A stretch of 64,000 nt of DNA from Nitrosovibrio tenuis (GCF_900109785.1 NZ_FOBH01000005.1:124001-188000), one strand, 5' to 3'. Shown: positions 44,364 to 55,134, counted from the first letter of the stretch. Program-made: numbers and translations. Notes: generated by a model not told the origin, from the sequence alone.

Positions 44364-45545
44364 CTATGACGCATCGAGCCCCCTTGCCAAATCCGCTGTG
44401 ATATCCTTTACCGCTTCGAGCCCCACCGCGATGCGTAGCAAACCTTCGGTGATCCCGGCTGCGTCCCGGCTTTCCTGACTGATACGGGCATGGGTGGTCG
44501 TAGCCGGATGAGTGAGTGTACTCTTGGTGTCGCCCAGATTGGCCGTAATTGAGATCAGGCGAACGGAATCCACCACTCGCCAAGCCGCCTCTCTTCCATT
44601 CTTTAACTCGAATGAAACAATGCCGCCACCCGTCTTCTGCTGGCGCTTGGCAAGCTCATGTTGAGGATGCGATGGCAAACCCGGGTAATGAACCCTCCCA
44701 ACGCTAGGCTGCGCTTCCAGCCAGCGCGCGACTTGCAAGGCATTGGCCGAATGGGCGTCCATACGAATTTTCAGCGTTTCCATTCCCTTGAGGATAACCC
44801 AGGCATTGAAAGGGCTCAAACTGGGACCGGCGGTGCGTAGGAACCCGAACACCCCGCGCTCCATCAAGAGATCGCGCTTTCCAAGTACTGCACCGCCCAG
44901 AACTCTTCCCTGACCCTCGAGATACTTGGTGGCGGAGTGAATGACAATATCGGCGCCAAGGTCAAGCGGGCGCTGCAATGCCGGAGAACAGAAGCAGTTA
45001 TCGACCGCAAGCCACGCACCGGCCTTTTTCGCCACGACCGCAAGCGCGGCGATATCCGATATCTCGGTGAGGGGATTTGATGGTGTTTCGATAAACAACA
45101 GTTTCGTGTTGGGTTTCACGGCCGACTCCCAAACCCTGACATCGATAGCGGAAACAAATGTTGTTTCGATATTGAAACGCTTGAGGATGTTGGTGAACAG
45201 GTTTACCGTGGCGCCGAACAAGCTGCGCGAAGCGACAATGTGATCACCGGCGGAAAGCAAGCCCATCACGCAGGAAAGAATCGCCGACATCCCGGAAGAA
45301 GTGGCTACGCAAGCTTCCGCGCCTTCCAGCGCGGCAAGCCGTTCCTCGAACGCCGTAACTGTGGGATTGGTAAAGCGGGAATAGATATTTCCAGCCTCCG
45401 CACCGGAAAAGCGCGCCGCGGCCTGGGCAGCGCTGTCAAATACGAAGCTCGAGGTAAGGTATAAACCCTCGGAGTGCTCGTTGAACTGGCTGCGGTGTAT
45501 GCCCGTGTGCAGCGCCAGGGTTTCGAGCTCAAAATCATCAGACAT
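44364..45545 (-). CDS. metZ: O-succinylhomoserine sulfhydrylase
   Basis: The 393-residue enzyme belongs to the Cys/Met-metabolism PLP family and makes homocysteine from O-succinylhomoserine and sulfide. Motifs are YSRFTNPTV, the PLP-phosphate region ATSSGMSAIL, VDNCFCSPALQRPLDLGADI and HSATKYLEGQ, where Lys binds PLP. MetZ of Pseudomonas and betaproteobacteria matches well in length and in the C-terminal end (GLLRIAVGLE). GAGGAG lies before the start. The assignment over cystathionine gamma-synthase rests on recall of the metZ subfamily and its purF/cvpA neighbourhood. Confidence 0.88.
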   Translation of the reverse strand: MSDDFELETLALHTGIHRSQFNEHSEGLYLTSSFVFDSAAQAAARFSGAEAGNIYSRFTNPTVTAFEERLAALEGAEACVATSSGMSAILSCVMGLLSAGDHIVASRSLFGATVNLFTNILKRFNIETTFVSAIDVRVWESAVKPNTKLLFIETPSNPLTEISDIAALAVVAKKAGAWLAVDNCFCSPALQRPLDLGADIVIHSATKYLEGQGRVLGGAVLGKRDLLMERGVFGFLRTAGPSLSPFNAWVILKGMETLKIRMDAHSANALQVARWLEAQPSVGRVHYPGLPSHPQHELAKRQQKTGGGIVSFELKNGREAAWRVVDSVRLISITANLGDTKSTLTHPATTTHARISQESRDAAGITEGLLRIAVGLEAVKDITADLARGLDAS

Positions 45546-45560
45546 GCAAATCTCCTCAAA

Positions 45561-45593
45561 TAAAAAACCCGTTCAGCATTGCTAAAACGGGTT
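45561..45593 (-). terminator. Rho-independent terminator between purF and metZ
   Basis: On the minus strand AACCCGTT and AACGGGTT form a perfect 8-bp stem around 12 bases, directly followed by a T-run. It lies 108 bases beyond the purF stop and 16 bases before the metZ ribosome site, so it ends the purF transcript and insulates metZ. Confidence 0.75.
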
Positions 45594-45700
45594 CCCCGCT
45601 TTAGCCGAATTTATAACGCGCCCGCAAGCTGAATATCAAATCGGCGCACATACCTTATGTTGCTAAACTATGTAGGCTTTGTCAAATCCTCATCATTTCC

Positions 45701-47221
45701 CTACTCTACCCGCACGAGATTCAAATCCAGTTGCGTACTGGAAGCGGATGGCGACAGCGATGCGCGGCCATGGCGCTGCGCCGCCAGAACCGACAGGTAT
45801 TCCGCCGTAATGTCTCCCGTAATGTAACGGCCGTCGAAACAGGAGGTCTCGTAATGCGTGATGGATGGATTAAGCCGCCGCACGTCGTTGATAAGGGAAT
45901 CGAGGTCATGATAAACGAGATAGTCGGCGCCGATTTCGCGGCAAATTTCGTCGTCATCCCGCCCGGTAGCGATGAGTTCCTCGCGAGTCGGCATATCGAT
46001 CCCATACACATTGGGGAATCTTACCGGTGGCGCGGCGGAAGCGAAATAAACCTTATGGGCGCCGGCTTCCTGCGCCATTTGCACGATTTCCCGGCTGGTG
46101 GTGCCGCGCACGACTGAGTCATCCACCAACAGTACGTTCTTGCCCCGGAACTCCACACTCATGGCATTGAGCTTTTGCCGAACCGATTTGCGCCGCTGCT
46201 GCTGGCCCGGCATGATAAAGGTACGTCCAATGTAGCGGTTCTTGACGAACCCTTCGCGGAAACTCACTCCAAGACGGTTGGCAAGCTGCAAGGCACTGGG
46301 GCGGCCGGAATCAGGAATCGGAATGACCACGTCAATATCCAGATGCCGCATGGTCGCGGTAATTTTATCGGCCAGGCTCTCACCCATGTTGAGCCGTGTT
46401 TCATATACCGATATGCCATCCATTACTGAATCAGGACGCGCTAAATAGACGTATTCGAAGATGCAGGGATTATGCGAGGGATTGGCTGCGCATTGTTTAT
46501 TGTAGAAATTACCGTCATCATCGATAAAAACCGCCTCCCCCGGCGCAACATCGCGTATCAGCTTAAATCCTAATGTATCCAGCGCGACACTCTCGGACGC
46601 CACCAGATAATCTGTCCCATGCTCGGTCTCGGCAGAACCAAAAATAAGGGGTCGGATGCCATAGGGGTCGCGAAAAGCCAGCAACCCGTAACCCGCGATC
46701 ATCGCTACAACCGCGTAGGCGCCCCGGCAGCGCCGATGCACCCCTGATACTGCGGCAAAAATGGCAGCGGGGTCAAGCTGGTGGTTTTTTGTACTTCTCT
46801 GCAATTCGTGCGCCAGTACATTGAGCAGTACTTCCGAATCCGAACTGGTATTGACGTGGCGCAAGTCCTCTCGGAACAATTCCTGATTAAGCTGTGTCGC
46901 ATTCGTAAGATTTCCGTTGTGCCCAAGCACAATGCCAAATGGGGAGTTGACATAAAACGGCTGTGCCCCGGCCGGCGATTCGGTGGAGCCGGAAGTGGGG
47001 TACCGCACATGTCCGATACCCATATTGCCTGCCAGAGACCGCATATTACGCGTGCGAAACACGTCGCGGACCAGGCCGCCGCCCTTGTGCATGTGGAATG
47101 TATTGCCCTCCGCGGTGACAATGCCAGCGGCATCCTGTCCGCGATGCTGGAGCACCAGCAGTCCGTCATATAGCAGTTGGTTGACGGGAGTATGTGCTAC
47201 CAGGCCCAGAATTCCACACAT
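45701..47221 (-). CDS. purF: Amidophosphoribosyltransferase
   Basis: This enzyme starts purine synthesis, using glutamine nitrogen to convert PRPP into phosphoribosylamine. From ATG 47221 the 506-residue protein begins [10 protein letters not shown], so Cys2 becomes the N-terminal nucleophile of the glutaminase domain. Others: [22 protein letters not shown], and the PRPP loop [20 protein letters not shown]. An open frame extends 5 codons upstream and is ignored. Downstream on the minus strand is metZ, upstream cvpA, a known purine/colicin V gene pairing. Confidence 0.97.
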   Translation of the reverse strand: MCGILGLVAHTPVNQLLYDGLLVLQHRGQDAAGIVTAEGNTFHMHKGGGLVRDVFRTRNMRSLAGNMGIGHVRYPTSGSTESPAGAQPFYVNSPFGIVLGHNGNLTNATQLNQELFREDLRHVNTSSDSEVLLNVLAHELQRSTKNHQLDPAAIFAAVSGVHRRCRGAYAVVAMIAGYGLLAFRDPYGIRPLIFGSAETEHGTDYLVASESVALDTLGFKLIRDVAPGEAVFIDDDGNFYNKQCAANPSHNPCIFEYVYLARPDSVMDGISVYETRLNMGESLADKITATMRHLDIDVVIPIPDSGRPSALQLANRLGVSFREGFVKNRYIGRTFIMPGQQQRRKSVRQKLNAMSVEFRGKNVLLVDDSVVRGTTSREIVQMAQEAGAHKVYFASAAPPVRFPNVYGIDMPTREELIATGRDDDEICREIGADYLVYHDLDSLINDVRRLNPSITHYETSCFDGRYITGDITAEYLSVLAAQRHGRASLSPSASSTQLDLNLVRVE

Positions 47222-47335
47222 GATTGCGCTCCGCAAAGATGACTTAGATTAACGATGCACAAAAAGGTGCAAAAAATTCAATACCGATGCCACATTGGAC
47301 GAAATAAACATGGACGAGATGTGCCGGCTGCGCTT

Positions 47336-47857
47336 CTACGATAGTCGTTCATTGTTCCGCTTCAATCTTACAAAGTTGATGTGCCTGGATAAATCCTGCG
47401 GCAGCCAGGGCACTACGAACATTACTGCAGTTTCCAACGGACCGCTCAGCACGGCTTTTCGCCAGAATGGCTCTTGCGGAAGTGCGGTCAGCCCCGCTGT
47501 CAGGACGATTAATAACACCACCAGCAGCCCACGTATGAACCCGAACAATGAGCCTAAAAACCTGTCAGCAAGCCCCAGCCCAGCGGTTTTGGTCAAAGAT
47601 GATGCCGCCATGGCAATAAGACCCACTGCCACAAGTGTCGCGAGAAATAGCGCGGCGAACGCAAACAACATACGCAGGGATTCGCCGGCAATGAAAGATG
47701 GCAGGATTGGCGCAAACTGAGACGCAAATGAATTCGCTACCATGAACGCGACAATCCAGCCCGCCAATGACACCAGTTCGCGTACAACCCCCCGCACCAG
47801 GCTCAGCAAGATCGATATGCCGAGTATGGCAAGCACGCAATAATCGAAGGCAGTCAT
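47336..47857 (-). CDS. cvpA: CvpA family membrane protein
   Basis: The 173-residue protein has about four hydrophobic helices and the family start FDYCVLAILGISILLSLVRG-VVRELVSL with the conserved G-x-x-R/R-G-E pattern. CvpA is an inner-membrane protein linked to colicin V production and envelope homeostasis in enterobacteria. It stands upstream of purF, the usual place, with a 114-base gap. Confidence 0.93.
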   Translation of the reverse strand: MTAFDYCVLAILGISILLSLVRGVVRELVSLAGWIVAFMVANSFASQFAPILPSFIAGESLRMLFAFAALFLATLVAVGLIAMAASSLTKTAGLGLADRFLGSLFGFIRGLLVVLLIVLTAGLTALPQEPFWRKAVLSGPLETAVMFVVPWLPQDLSRHINFVRLKRNNERLS

Positions 47858-47908
47858 TTCAAAGCGGGATTCGCCCGGCTGTTGGGAAATCTACCATTCA
47901 TCATAGTA

Positions 47909-48583
47909 CTATTTGTCTGTCACTACGCCCTCGAATCCGAGCTTCTTCAGCTTTTCACGCGTCTCCTCGGCTTGCTCGCGCGTGCGGAAAGGGCCGACCC
48001 GCACGCGGGTTACTTCGCCTTTCTCTGCCCCTTTGTCGACCTTCATCGCTTCCGTATAAGCCTTTGCGCCTGGGCCACCCTTGGAATCGATATATTCACT
48101 GGAGTCCCGGGACATCAGATTTTGCAGCTGCTGTCTGGCTTTGGCCGGGTTAGAAAAAGCACCTAACTGCACCACAAATGCGTCAGTAGTCTCGGCGGTA
48201 GCGGCGGTGGATTTTCCCCGTTCCGATGCCAGCTTCGTATCCGTTTTCTTCCCCGCTGGCTTGCCGGCCGGTTCCATGGATGGGGTCGGCTTTACTGATG
48301 ACTCCGGAGTGACCTGCTCGTCCTGTCGAACTCCGGTTGGCGGTTTCTCGACGGTAGCCGCATCTGTCGCTTGGCTGGAACCCACAGCGCCGGAATCAAA
48401 TTCCTCCGCAGAGTCTTCCGCAGGTATGCGAATGTCAATCTCTTGACTTCGCTCTTCCGGTTTACTGTCCAGCAACATCGGTAGGATTACAATCGCGGCC
48501 ACCACCAGGGTAACGGCCCCGACCAGACGCCTTCTGGCGCGTTTTCTGAGCTGAATTTCTTCTTCGCTAACTGTCTTTGCCAT
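47909..48583 (-). CDS. SPOR-domain membrane protein (DedD-like)
   Basis: ATG 48583 is favoured (MAKTVSEEEIQLRKRARRRL) over an upstream TTG. The 224-residue protein has one transmembrane helix (LVGAVTLVVAAIVILPMLL), a Pro/Glu/Lys linker, and a C-terminal SPOR domain from about 140 (FVVQLGAFSNPAKARQQLQN, then TRVRVGPFRTREQAEETREK). SPOR domains bind denuded septal peptidoglycan, so it is probably a division-site protein. It overlaps the folC 3' end by 17 bases, as in the common folC-dedD-cvpA-purF order. Confidence 0.9.
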   Translation of the reverse strand: MAKTVSEEEIQLRKRARRRLVGAVTLVVAAIVILPMLLDSKPEERSQEIDIRIPAEDSAEEFDSGAVGSSQATDAATVEKPPTGVRQDEQVTPESSVKPTPSMEPAGKPAGKKTDTKLASERGKSTAATAETTDAFVVQLGAFSNPAKARQQLQNLMSRDSSEYIDSKGGPGAKAYTEAMKVDKGAEKGEVTRVRVGPFRTREQAEETREKLKKLGFEGVVTDK

Positions 48584-49925
48584 CTCTCGATTTTTTGATT
48601 GCCGCGTGCTCAACCACGCTCAACCGTATCCGGTACCGCAACACTTCCGCTACGGTATGAAATGAGCCAAAAACGCAGATTCTATCACTTCCGGTTGCTC
48701 GCTCACAGGCATATGCATAGGCTGCGGCAGGATCCGGAAAAGTGCGGATTGACTCTTCCCCTGCCATAACGTCTTTCCCTAGTCCTGCGGCACGGAGTGC
48801 CTGCACGATTTCATTGGACGAAGCGCCACGACGGGCACCGATACCCGCCGTCAGCCATATATCGACCTTGCTGGCCATCGCCTGTGCAACGCCAGGGATA
48901 TCCTTGTCTTTGAGCATGGCAAATACTGCATAAGTCCTGTTAAAACGATCCATGCGATCGAGGTTATCGGCCAACGCACGCGCAGCGCCCGGATTATGCG
49001 CCACATCCAGCACGGTTACCGGCCGCCCGGGTAATACCTGAAATCGCGCGGGCCAATTAACCTCCAGTAAGCCTCGGCGTATATCGCCCATGGTAACCGG
49101 CAGATTGTCCTTCACGGCATCGAGTGCGGCCAGGCAGGCACTAGCATTATGCAACTGATAGGCTCCTCGCAGAGCAGGATAGGGAAGCGAATGGCGTTTT
49201 CCTTGCTCATCCCAGTAGCCCCACCCTGCCTCGCTGGTCGAGTAGCCGAAGTGTTCGCCAATGTGGAGAAGTTTTGCACCAATTTCATTCGCATACTGAC
49301 GAACAGTCACGGGAATATCCGGCTCCGAACAGATTGCGATCTTCCCCTTTCTGAAAATTCCAGCTTTCTCGAATCCGATTTTCTCCCGCGTGTTGCCGAG
49401 ATAATCCATATGGTCGAAATCGACACTGGTCACCACCGCGCAATCGGCATTGAAAATATTGACTGCATCCAATCGTCCGCCCAGCCCCACCTCCAGAATG
49501 GCAATCTCTATCTCTGCCTTTGTGAAGAGATGTACCGCTGCCAGCGTACCGAATTCGAAATAAGTCAGTGAAACGCCACAGCTTGTCCTCGCTGTTTCCA
49601 CCGCCTCGAAAGCACTGCATAATTCGCCGTCAGTCGCTTCCCGCTGAGCTACTCGCACCCGTTCGTTATAACGGAGTAAATGGGGTGAAGTGTAGCAACC
49701 GACACGATACCCGGCGCAGCTCAAAATGGCTTCCATCATGGCGCATGTTGACCCTTTACCGTTGGTTCCGCCAACCGTGATAACGGGAAAAGACGGGACG
49801 AGGCCTAGCTCAGCCCTGACCCGATCCACGCGCCCCAGTCCCATCTCGATGGTCGTCGGATGGAGACCTTCCAGATAAGTTAACCAATCCGAAAGCGTCC
49901 GGGATTCTGAATGAGGTTTGACCAT
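48567..49925 (-). CDS. folC: Dihydrofolate synthase / folylpolyglutamate synthase
   Basis: The 452-residue bifunctional enzyme adds glutamate to dihydropteroate and folates using ATP. Signature parts are the Mur-ligase P-loop GGTNGKGSTCAMMEAIL, YTSPHLLRYNERVRV, and EVGLGGRLDAVNIFNADC. LDVAHNPGAARALADNL lies in the C-terminal domain. Length is slightly over the usual 420-440. It lies between accD (upstream) and the SPOR gene, which it overlaps. Confidence 0.95.
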   Translation of the reverse strand: MVKPHSESRTLSDWLTYLEGLHPTTIEMGLGRVDRVRAELGLVPSFPVITVGGTNGKGSTCAMMEAILSCAGYRVGCYTSPHLLRYNERVRVAQREATDGELCSAFEAVETARTSCGVSLTYFEFGTLAAVHLFTKAEIEIAILEVGLGGRLDAVNIFNADCAVVTSVDFDHMDYLGNTREKIGFEKAGIFRKGKIAICSEPDIPVTVRQYANEIGAKLLHIGEHFGYSTSEAGWGYWDEQGKRHSLPYPALRGAYQLHNASACLAALDAVKDNLPVTMGDIRRGLLEVNWPARFQVLPGRPVTVLDVAHNPGAARALADNLDRMDRFNRTYAVFAMLKDKDIPGVAQAMASKVDIWLTAGIGARRGASSNEIVQALRAAGLGKDVMAGEESIRTFPDPAAAYAYACERATGSDRICVFGSFHTVAEVLRYRIRLSVVEHAAIKKSRDGKDS

Positions 49926-50060
49926 GACGGTGTCTGAGCCCCGCTGCCTGGTTTGAAGGTATGAAGAGGATAAAAAATGATAAGACCAACCGGGAATCGG
50001 CGGACGGCTGAGTGAACCCGACGCGCCTGCAACACAACCTGTTTCTCGTACCGCAGATTC

Positions 50061-50927
50061 TCAGGATACCGGGGGGGCACGCATCAGTAACGTGCACAGG
50101 TTTGCAATCTTATCGCGCATGCGCCTCCGATCCACGATCATGTCGATCGCCCCATGTTCCAGCAGGAATTCAGAGCGCTGAAAACCTTCCGGCAGGGTTT
50201 GGCGTACCGTCTGTTCGATTACCCGAGGGCCTGCGAAACCGATCAGCGCGGCCGGCTCAGCGATGACGACATCGCCAAGGAAAGCAAAACTCGCCGATAC
50301 GCCGCCCATGGTGGGATCCGTCAGCACGGAAATAAAGGGAAGCCGTTCCTCGCTCAATTGAGCAAGCGCAGCTGTTGTTTTCGCCATTTGCATTAACGAT
50401 AGCAAACCTTCCTGCATGCGCGCGCCACCACTGGCTGCGAAGCACACAAAAGCCAGCCGTTGCTCAACGCAAACCTGTACCCCGCGAACGAAGCGCTCGC
50501 CTACGACGGAACCCATCGATCCGCCCATGAAGCCGAATTCGAACGCTGCCGCAACCAGCGGGACCGTTTTGACACTACCCTGCATCACTACCAGGGAATC
50601 ATCTTCATCAGTATCCCGTTTTGCCTCCGCTAACCGATCGACATAGCGCTTGCTGTCCTTGAATTTCAATGGATCAAGCGATTGCACTTCAGGGCCGATC
50701 TCGTAGCGCCCCTGGGTATCCAGAAACAGATCGAGGCGAACCCTGGCGGAAATTCTGTTGTGATGGTTACACTTGGGGCATACATTAAGATTGTTTCCGA
50801 GATCAGAGTAATACAGCACCGCATCGCATGAGGCGCATTTGCTCCACAAACCCTCGGGCACGACTTTTTTTTCGCCGCTTTCCTTACGCTTGATTTTTGG
50901 CGGGAGGAGTTTCTGAAACCAGCTCAT
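50061..50927 (-). CDS. accD: Acetyl-CoA carboxylase carboxyltransferase beta subunit
   Basis: The 288-residue subunit transfers carboxyl from biotin to acetyl-CoA for fatty-acid synthesis. It has the N-terminal zinc ribbon with two Cys pairs ([27 protein letters not shown]) and the carboxyltransferase core [38 protein letters not shown] and [20 protein letters not shown]. Its length and order between trpA and folC are classical for betaproteobacteria. Confidence 0.97.
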   Translation of the reverse strand: MSWFQKLLPPKIKRKESGEKKVVPEGLWSKCASCDAVLYYSDLGNNLNVCPKCNHHNRISARVRLDLFLDTQGRYEIGPEVQSLDPLKFKDSKRYVDRLAEAKRDTDEDDSLVVMQGSVKTVPLVAAAFEFGFMGGSMGSVVGERFVRGVQVCVEQRLAFVCFAASGGARMQEGLLSLMQMAKTTAALAQLSEERLPFISVLTDPTMGGVSASFAFLGDVVIAEPAALIGFAGPRVIEQTVRQTLPEGFQRSEFLLEHGAIDMIVDRRRMRDKIANLCTLLMRAPPVS

Positions 50928-51229
50928 AAGCTTGCGCGGTAATGACAGCGATTCAGTGGAAGACCGAAAATAGCACTTTCACCCGCTAGCCCGGATATTT
51001 CAACGGCTGGCGGGATCATGGCAAGATACTTCGGAAACAGCTTTTGGGTATCCCGCGTTAAGCTAATAGACGAGCCTATTCGCGCGAAGCGGGGGCGCAA
51101 AGATGCCGTAAAATACCCGTCAGCACCCATGAAGGCCCGAGAGCGTCCATTGCATTTCAACCCTGTTGACCAGATCTCGTTGTTCATACCACTTCCGCAA
51201 TTTCAAGCCGGTTTGGTGAAATATACCGG
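50928..51229. other. Gap between trpA and accD
   Basis: About 300 bases with no coding signal I can defend. A promoter for accD may lie here, but no clear boxes were identified. Confidence 0.45.
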
Positions 51230-52042
51230 CTAATGTGCAGGGCCCGCTTCGTCGACAGCGGTCCGCAGGCTTTTCACCAATCGGTATACATTTGACAGGA
51301 CTTCCGTTTTTGCGGATTTCTCTATTTCCTCGACGATGCGACTCCCTACGACCACAGCATCCGCGAGTTCCGCCACTGCCTTGGCTGTGGTTCTATCGCG
51401 TATACCAAAACCGACGCCAATAGGGATGGAAATATGTGAACGCAACTGGGCCAATTTGTTTGCGACATCGCGCAGGTCAAGATTGAGGGAACCGGTCACG
51501 CCCTTCAATGACACATAATAAACATAACCTTGTGCCAGTTGCGCCACGTGCGCGATGCGCGCTTGCGGGGTAGTCGGCGAGAGAAGAAAAATAGCGTCGA
51601 TTTTATGACGCCTGAGATACTTTACCCATTCTGCGGATTCTTCCGGCGGATAATCCACCGTCAATACGCCATCTACGCCGCATTCTTTTGCTCTTGCGGC
51701 GAATGTCTCATAGCCCATCGCCTCTATTGGATTCGCATACCCCATCAGTACGACCGGGGTGCTCTGATTGTTTTTTCTGAAGTCTTCCACCATGGTCAGC
51801 ACATCCTTCAAGCACACGTGGTGCTTCAAAGCCCGCTCGGAAGCCCGCTGTATGGAAGGCCCATCAGCCATGGGATCGGAGAACGGAACGCCCAGCTCTA
51901 TGATGTCCGCCCCCGCCTTGACCAGCTCATGCATCAATGAAGTCATCATTGCAGGTTCGGGATCGCCTGCAGTGATGAAAGGAATCAGAGCTTTCCGTTT
52001 TTGTTGGCGAAGCTTGTCGAATACGGTTGTAATACGGGACAT
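51230..52042 (-). CDS. trpA: Tryptophan synthase alpha chain
   Basis: The 270-residue chain cleaves indole-glycerol phosphate and passes indole to TrpB. Catalytic Glu lies in ADIIELGVPFSDPMADGP and catalytic Asp in LTVDYPPEE-region (GVLTVDYPPE). Phosphate-binding regions are GVTGSLNLDL and IPIGVGFGIRDRTTAK. It follows trpB by 15 bases, in the order trpF-trpB-trpA. Confidence 0.96.
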   Translation of the reverse strand: MSRITTVFDKLRQQKRKALIPFITAGDPEPAMMTSLMHELVKAGADIIELGVPFSDPMADGPSIQRASERALKHHVCLKDVLTMVEDFRKNNQSTPVVLMGYANPIEAMGYETFAARAKECGVDGVLTVDYPPEESAEWVKYLRRHKIDAIFLLSPTTPQARIAHVAQLAQGYVYYVSLKGVTGSLNLDLRDVANKLAQLRSHISIPIGVGFGIRDRTTAKAVAELADAVVVGSRIVEEIEKSAKTEVLSNVYRLVKSLRTAVDEAGPAH

Positions 52043-52057
52043 GGAAAGCGTTTTATA

Positions 52058-53254
52058 TCAAAAAGTGATACCGGAGGCCTGCGCCACGGTGGCCATATCC
52101 TTGTCGCCGCGCCCGGAAAGATTTACCAGCAGGAGCTTATTGCGGCTGAGCGTGGGTGCGAGCCGGGCGGCATACGCCAGCGCGTGACTGGATTCCAGAG
52201 CAGGTATGATACCCTCATAATGGCACAGGCTATGGAACGCTTCCAACGCCTCGGCATCCGTTATCCCGACATATTCAGCGCGATTGCTGTCTTTGAGCCA
52301 GGCATGTTCGGGGCCCACCCCAGGATAATCCAGACCGGCTGAAATGGAGTGGGTCTCGACAATCTGTCCGTTTTCATCCTGGATCAGATAGGTGCGGTTA
52401 CCATGCAATACTCCGGGTTTTCCGCTAGTCAGGGTAGCGGCGTGCTGACCGCTTTCGATTCCAAGCCCTGCCGCCTCTACACCTACCATGCGAATGTCGC
52501 TGTCGATGTAGGGGTAAAACAAGCCAATGGCATTCGATCCGCCCCCGACGCAAGCGATCAGCACATCCGGCTGCCGGCCGTACTCTTCCTGCATCTGCAG
52601 GATGGATTCGCGTCCGATGATTGCCTGGAAATCCCGCACCATCATCGGATAAGGATGCGGTCCCGCCACCGTGCCAATGATATAGAAGGTATCCTCGACG
52701 TTGGTCACCCAGTCGCGCATGGCCTCGTTCAACGCATCTTTCAACGTCCTGGAACCCGATTCGACCGGAACCACCGTTGCGCCCAGCAACTTCATCCGGT
52801 ACACGTTGGCAGCCTGGCGTTGGACATCCGTGGAACCCATATAGACGACGCATTGCATGCCATAGCGCGCAGCCACCGTGGCACTGGCGACGCCATGCTG
52901 ACCCGCTCCAGTCTCGGCAATGATGCGCGATTTACCCATGCGCCGAGCCAAGAGCGCCTGGCCGATGGCATTATTGATCTTGTGCGCGCCGGTATGATTC
53001 AGATCTTCCCGTTTCAGCAAAATCTGCGCGCCTCCCAGATGCTCCGACCATCTTTTGGCATGATAGATGGGGCTGGGCCGTCCCACATAATGCTTCAATT
53101 CATAGGCGAATTCCGCCAGAAAATCGGCGTCGTTGCGATAGCGCTCGTACTGTACGCGCAGATCTTCCAGCGCTGCAATCAGCGTTTCAGCGACGAACAC
53201 GCCGCCATAGGGACCGAAGTGCCCCTGGCTGTCGGGAAGATCATAAATTTTCAC
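52058..53254 (-). CDS. trpB: Tryptophan synthase beta chain
   Basis: The chain joins indole and serine using PLP. I choose GTG 53254 ([20 protein letters not shown]), with AGGAG about 9 bases upstream; the open frame to 53335 adds 27 non-conserved residues. This gives 398 residues, the normal length. Motifs: [18 protein letters not shown] with the PLP Lys, [20 protein letters not shown], and [15 protein letters not shown]. It overlaps trpF by 14 bases, suggesting coupled translation. Confidence 0.96.
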   Translation of the reverse strand: MKIYDLPDSQGHFGPYGGVFVAETLIAALEDLRVQYERYRNDADFLAEFAYELKHYVGRPSPIYHAKRWSEHLGGAQILLKREDLNHTGAHKINNAIGQALLARRMGKSRIIAETGAGQHGVASATVAARYGMQCVVYMGSTDVQRQAANVYRMKLLGATVVPVESGSRTLKDALNEAMRDWVTNVEDTFYIIGTVAGPHPYPMMVRDFQAIIGRESILQMQEEYGRQPDVLIACVGGGSNAIGLFYPYIDSDIRMVGVEAAGLGIESGQHAATLTSGKPGVLHGNRTYLIQDENGQIVETHSISAGLDYPGVGPEHAWLKDSNRAEYVGITDAEALEAFHSLCHYEGIIPALESSHALAYAARLAPTLSRNKLLLVNLSGRGDKDMATVAQASGITF

Positions 53255-53867
53255 TGGCTCGAACTCCTCGCATGAAAGCGGCAATCTTCTCCGTGTCTTT
53301 GATGCCTTTGGCTGTTTCCACACCGCTGGATACATCTACTGCCCACGGTCGGATCCGCCTGATTGCCTCCATAACATTATCAGGCTGCAACCCCCCGGAA
53401 AGAATCAGCGGAAGCGGTAGATTCCGAGGGATCAGATTCCAGTCAAAAACATTACCGGTACCGCCCGGCTCACCTTCAACATAGGTATCCAGCAGCAATC
53501 CTCTGGCTCCGCCATAGCGGGTCGCGTATTGTATCAAATCTACCCCAGTCCTGACGCGCACTGCCTTTATATAAGGCAGGAAAAATTGACCGCAAAAATC
53601 CGGAGACTCATTGCCGTGGAATTGCAGCAAATGGAGTCCCGCAACTGATGAAGTTTCCTTTACCCACTCCGCATCGGGATCGACATAAACACCCACTGCG
53701 GTAACGAATGGCGGTAGCGCAGCGATAATTTCCTGAGCTTTTGCCGGGGTGATATAGCGTGCGCTTTGCCTCCAGAACACGAAACCGATGGCGTTGGCGC
53801 CGTGGCGCACTGCTGTCAGTGCGTCCTCACCACGTGTAATACCGCAAATTTTAATTCGAATAGCCAT
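53241..53867 (-). CDS. trpF: Phosphoribosylanthranilate isomerase
   Basis: The 208-residue TIM-barrel enzyme catalyses the Amadori rearrangement in tryptophan synthesis. Key parts are [20 protein letters not shown] with the catalytic Cys, [32 protein letters not shown] and [16 protein letters not shown] with the catalytic Asp. It is first of the three trp genes here; no leader-peptide attenuator with clustered Trp codons was seen upstream. Confidence 0.96.
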   Translation of the reverse strand: MAIRIKICGITRGEDALTAVRHGANAIGFVFWRQSARYITPAKAQEIIAALPPFVTAVGVYVDPDAEWVKETSSVAGLHLLQFHGNESPDFCGQFFLPYIKAVRVRTGVDLIQYATRYGGARGLLLDTYVEGEPGGTGNVFDWNLIPRNLPLPLILSGGLQPDNVMEAIRRIRPWAVDVSSGVETAKGIKDTEKIAAFMRGVRASENL

Positions 53868-53945
53868 AGAGTCGATCTTTATCGATGCTTATCCTATCAT
53901 TGGACGTATTTCCGATACGTCCGGAATAACATTACTGTTGATCCC

Positions 53946-54782
53946 TCATGTGCGCTCGTTGGGAGAATCCTGCGCCCAGCTCAGCCTGCCGGTCGCGGAC
54001 AATACTGCCGCAAGCGGCGGCTCGGCAAAACGGGGAAGTTTCCACTTGTCATCATAGCTGACCCCTGCGAGGTATAGTCCGGCTGCAGGAAACGTGGGCG
54101 CAGCATCGCTGCGTCGACGGCCTGTCAGCACTTCGCGTATCCATTCCGGGGGATATTTGCGCTTGCCCACATAAATGAGGCACCCCAGAATATTGCGCAC
54201 CATGTGATGCAGGAATGCGTTGGCTCGGAGTTCGAATGCGATAACGTCATCTTGGCGGGTAATATCGATCTTCGTCAGAGTGCGTATGGGGGATTTGGCT
54301 TGGCACTCGGCGGCCCGAAACGCGCTGAAGTCGTGCTCGCCCAGGAGCAGGCGAGCGGCGGCCTGCATGGATGCAAGATCAAGCGCCTGGTGAAACCAAC
54401 CCATCTTGTGATGGTAAAGACCAGGGCGCACCGAACTGTTCAACAGCAGATAAAGATAGCGGCGTTCAATGGCGCAATAGCGCGCATGAAAGTCATCCGG
54501 CATTCGCGAGGCCCACCGAACTGCGATACTGTCAGGCAACAGCGCATTGACCCCGCGCACCCAGGCTGTCTCGGGCCGCTGCGCCTGAGTGTCAAAATGC
54601 ACGACCTGATACACCGCGTGGACCCCGGCATCGGTTCGTCCCGCCGTCACGACGCGGATGTCGCCATCCGCGATTTTGGATAATGCGGCCTCCAACGCAT
54701 CCTGCACCGAGCCGCCTGAACGCTGGCTTTGCCAGCCGCAGAAACCGCTGCCATCGTACTCCAATGCCAACGCAACCCTCAC
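53946..54782 (-). CDS. truA: tRNA pseudouridine(38-40) synthase
   Basis: The 278-residue enzyme isomerises uridines 38-40 in the anticodon arm. Catalytic Asp lies in VVTAGRTDAGVHAVYQVVHF. Others are LEYDGSGFCGWQSQ, RYLYLLLNS, and FELRANAFLHHMVRNILGCL near the end. The gene sits between fimV and trpF as in many betaproteobacteria. The 141-bp tandem repeat begins about 70 bases upstream of its start. Confidence 0.96.
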   Translation of the reverse strand: MRVALALEYDGSGFCGWQSQRSGGSVQDALEAALSKIADGDIRVVTAGRTDAGVHAVYQVVHFDTQAQRPETAWVRGVNALLPDSIAVRWASRMPDDFHARYCAIERRYLYLLLNSSVRPGLYHHKMGWFHQALDLASMQAAARLLLGEHDFSAFRAAECQAKSPIRTLTKIDITRQDDVIAFELRANAFLHHMVRNILGCLIYVGKRKYPPEWIREVLTGRRRSDAAPTFPAAGLYLAGVSYDDKWKLPRFAEPPLAAVLSATGRLSWAQDSPNERT

Positions 54783-54852
54783 AGCACAGGCGCATTCATG
54801 GTAATTGCTGAGAAACTTTCAGAAATTTTCAAGAGGGAACCCGCGGAACCGA

Positions 54853-55134
54853 GCGACCGCGAAGGGCAGAGCAGTGTCTTCCGAAGGAAGATGCGACCCC
54901 GTAGCGGGATGCAGGCGCCCCAGTATATGCGAACTGCCATCCCCTCCGCTGCCCGATCCTCGCTTGGCGACCCCTCGGGCGACGCTTTGGGGCGCGACCG
55001 CGAAGGGCAGAGCAGTGTCTTCCGAAGGAAGATGCGACCCCGTAGCAGGATGCAGGCGCTCCAGTATATGCGGTCTGCCATCCCCTCCGCTGCCCGATCC
55101 TCGCTTGTCGACCCCTCGGGCGACGCTTTGGGGC
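54853..55134. repeat. Two tandem copies of a 141-bp unit between truA and fimV
   Basis: Unit 1 is 54853-54993 and unit 2 is 54994-55134, each starting GCGACCGCGAAGGGCAGAGC and ending GACGCTTTGGGGC. They differ at only a handful of positions. 141 is a multiple of three, and several frames on both strands are open across both units, but none has a family signature or a good start. The unit contains short GC-rich dyads. It looks like a mobile or dispersed intergenic repeat rather than a gene. Confidence 0.9.

Noticed and set aside
53868-53945. A trp attenuator leader before trpF
   Set aside because: No short open frame with clustered Trp codons and no antiterminator pair could be seen.
54853-55134. 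A CRISPR array
   Set aside because: There are only two units, they abut without spacers and are far longer than CRISPR repeats.
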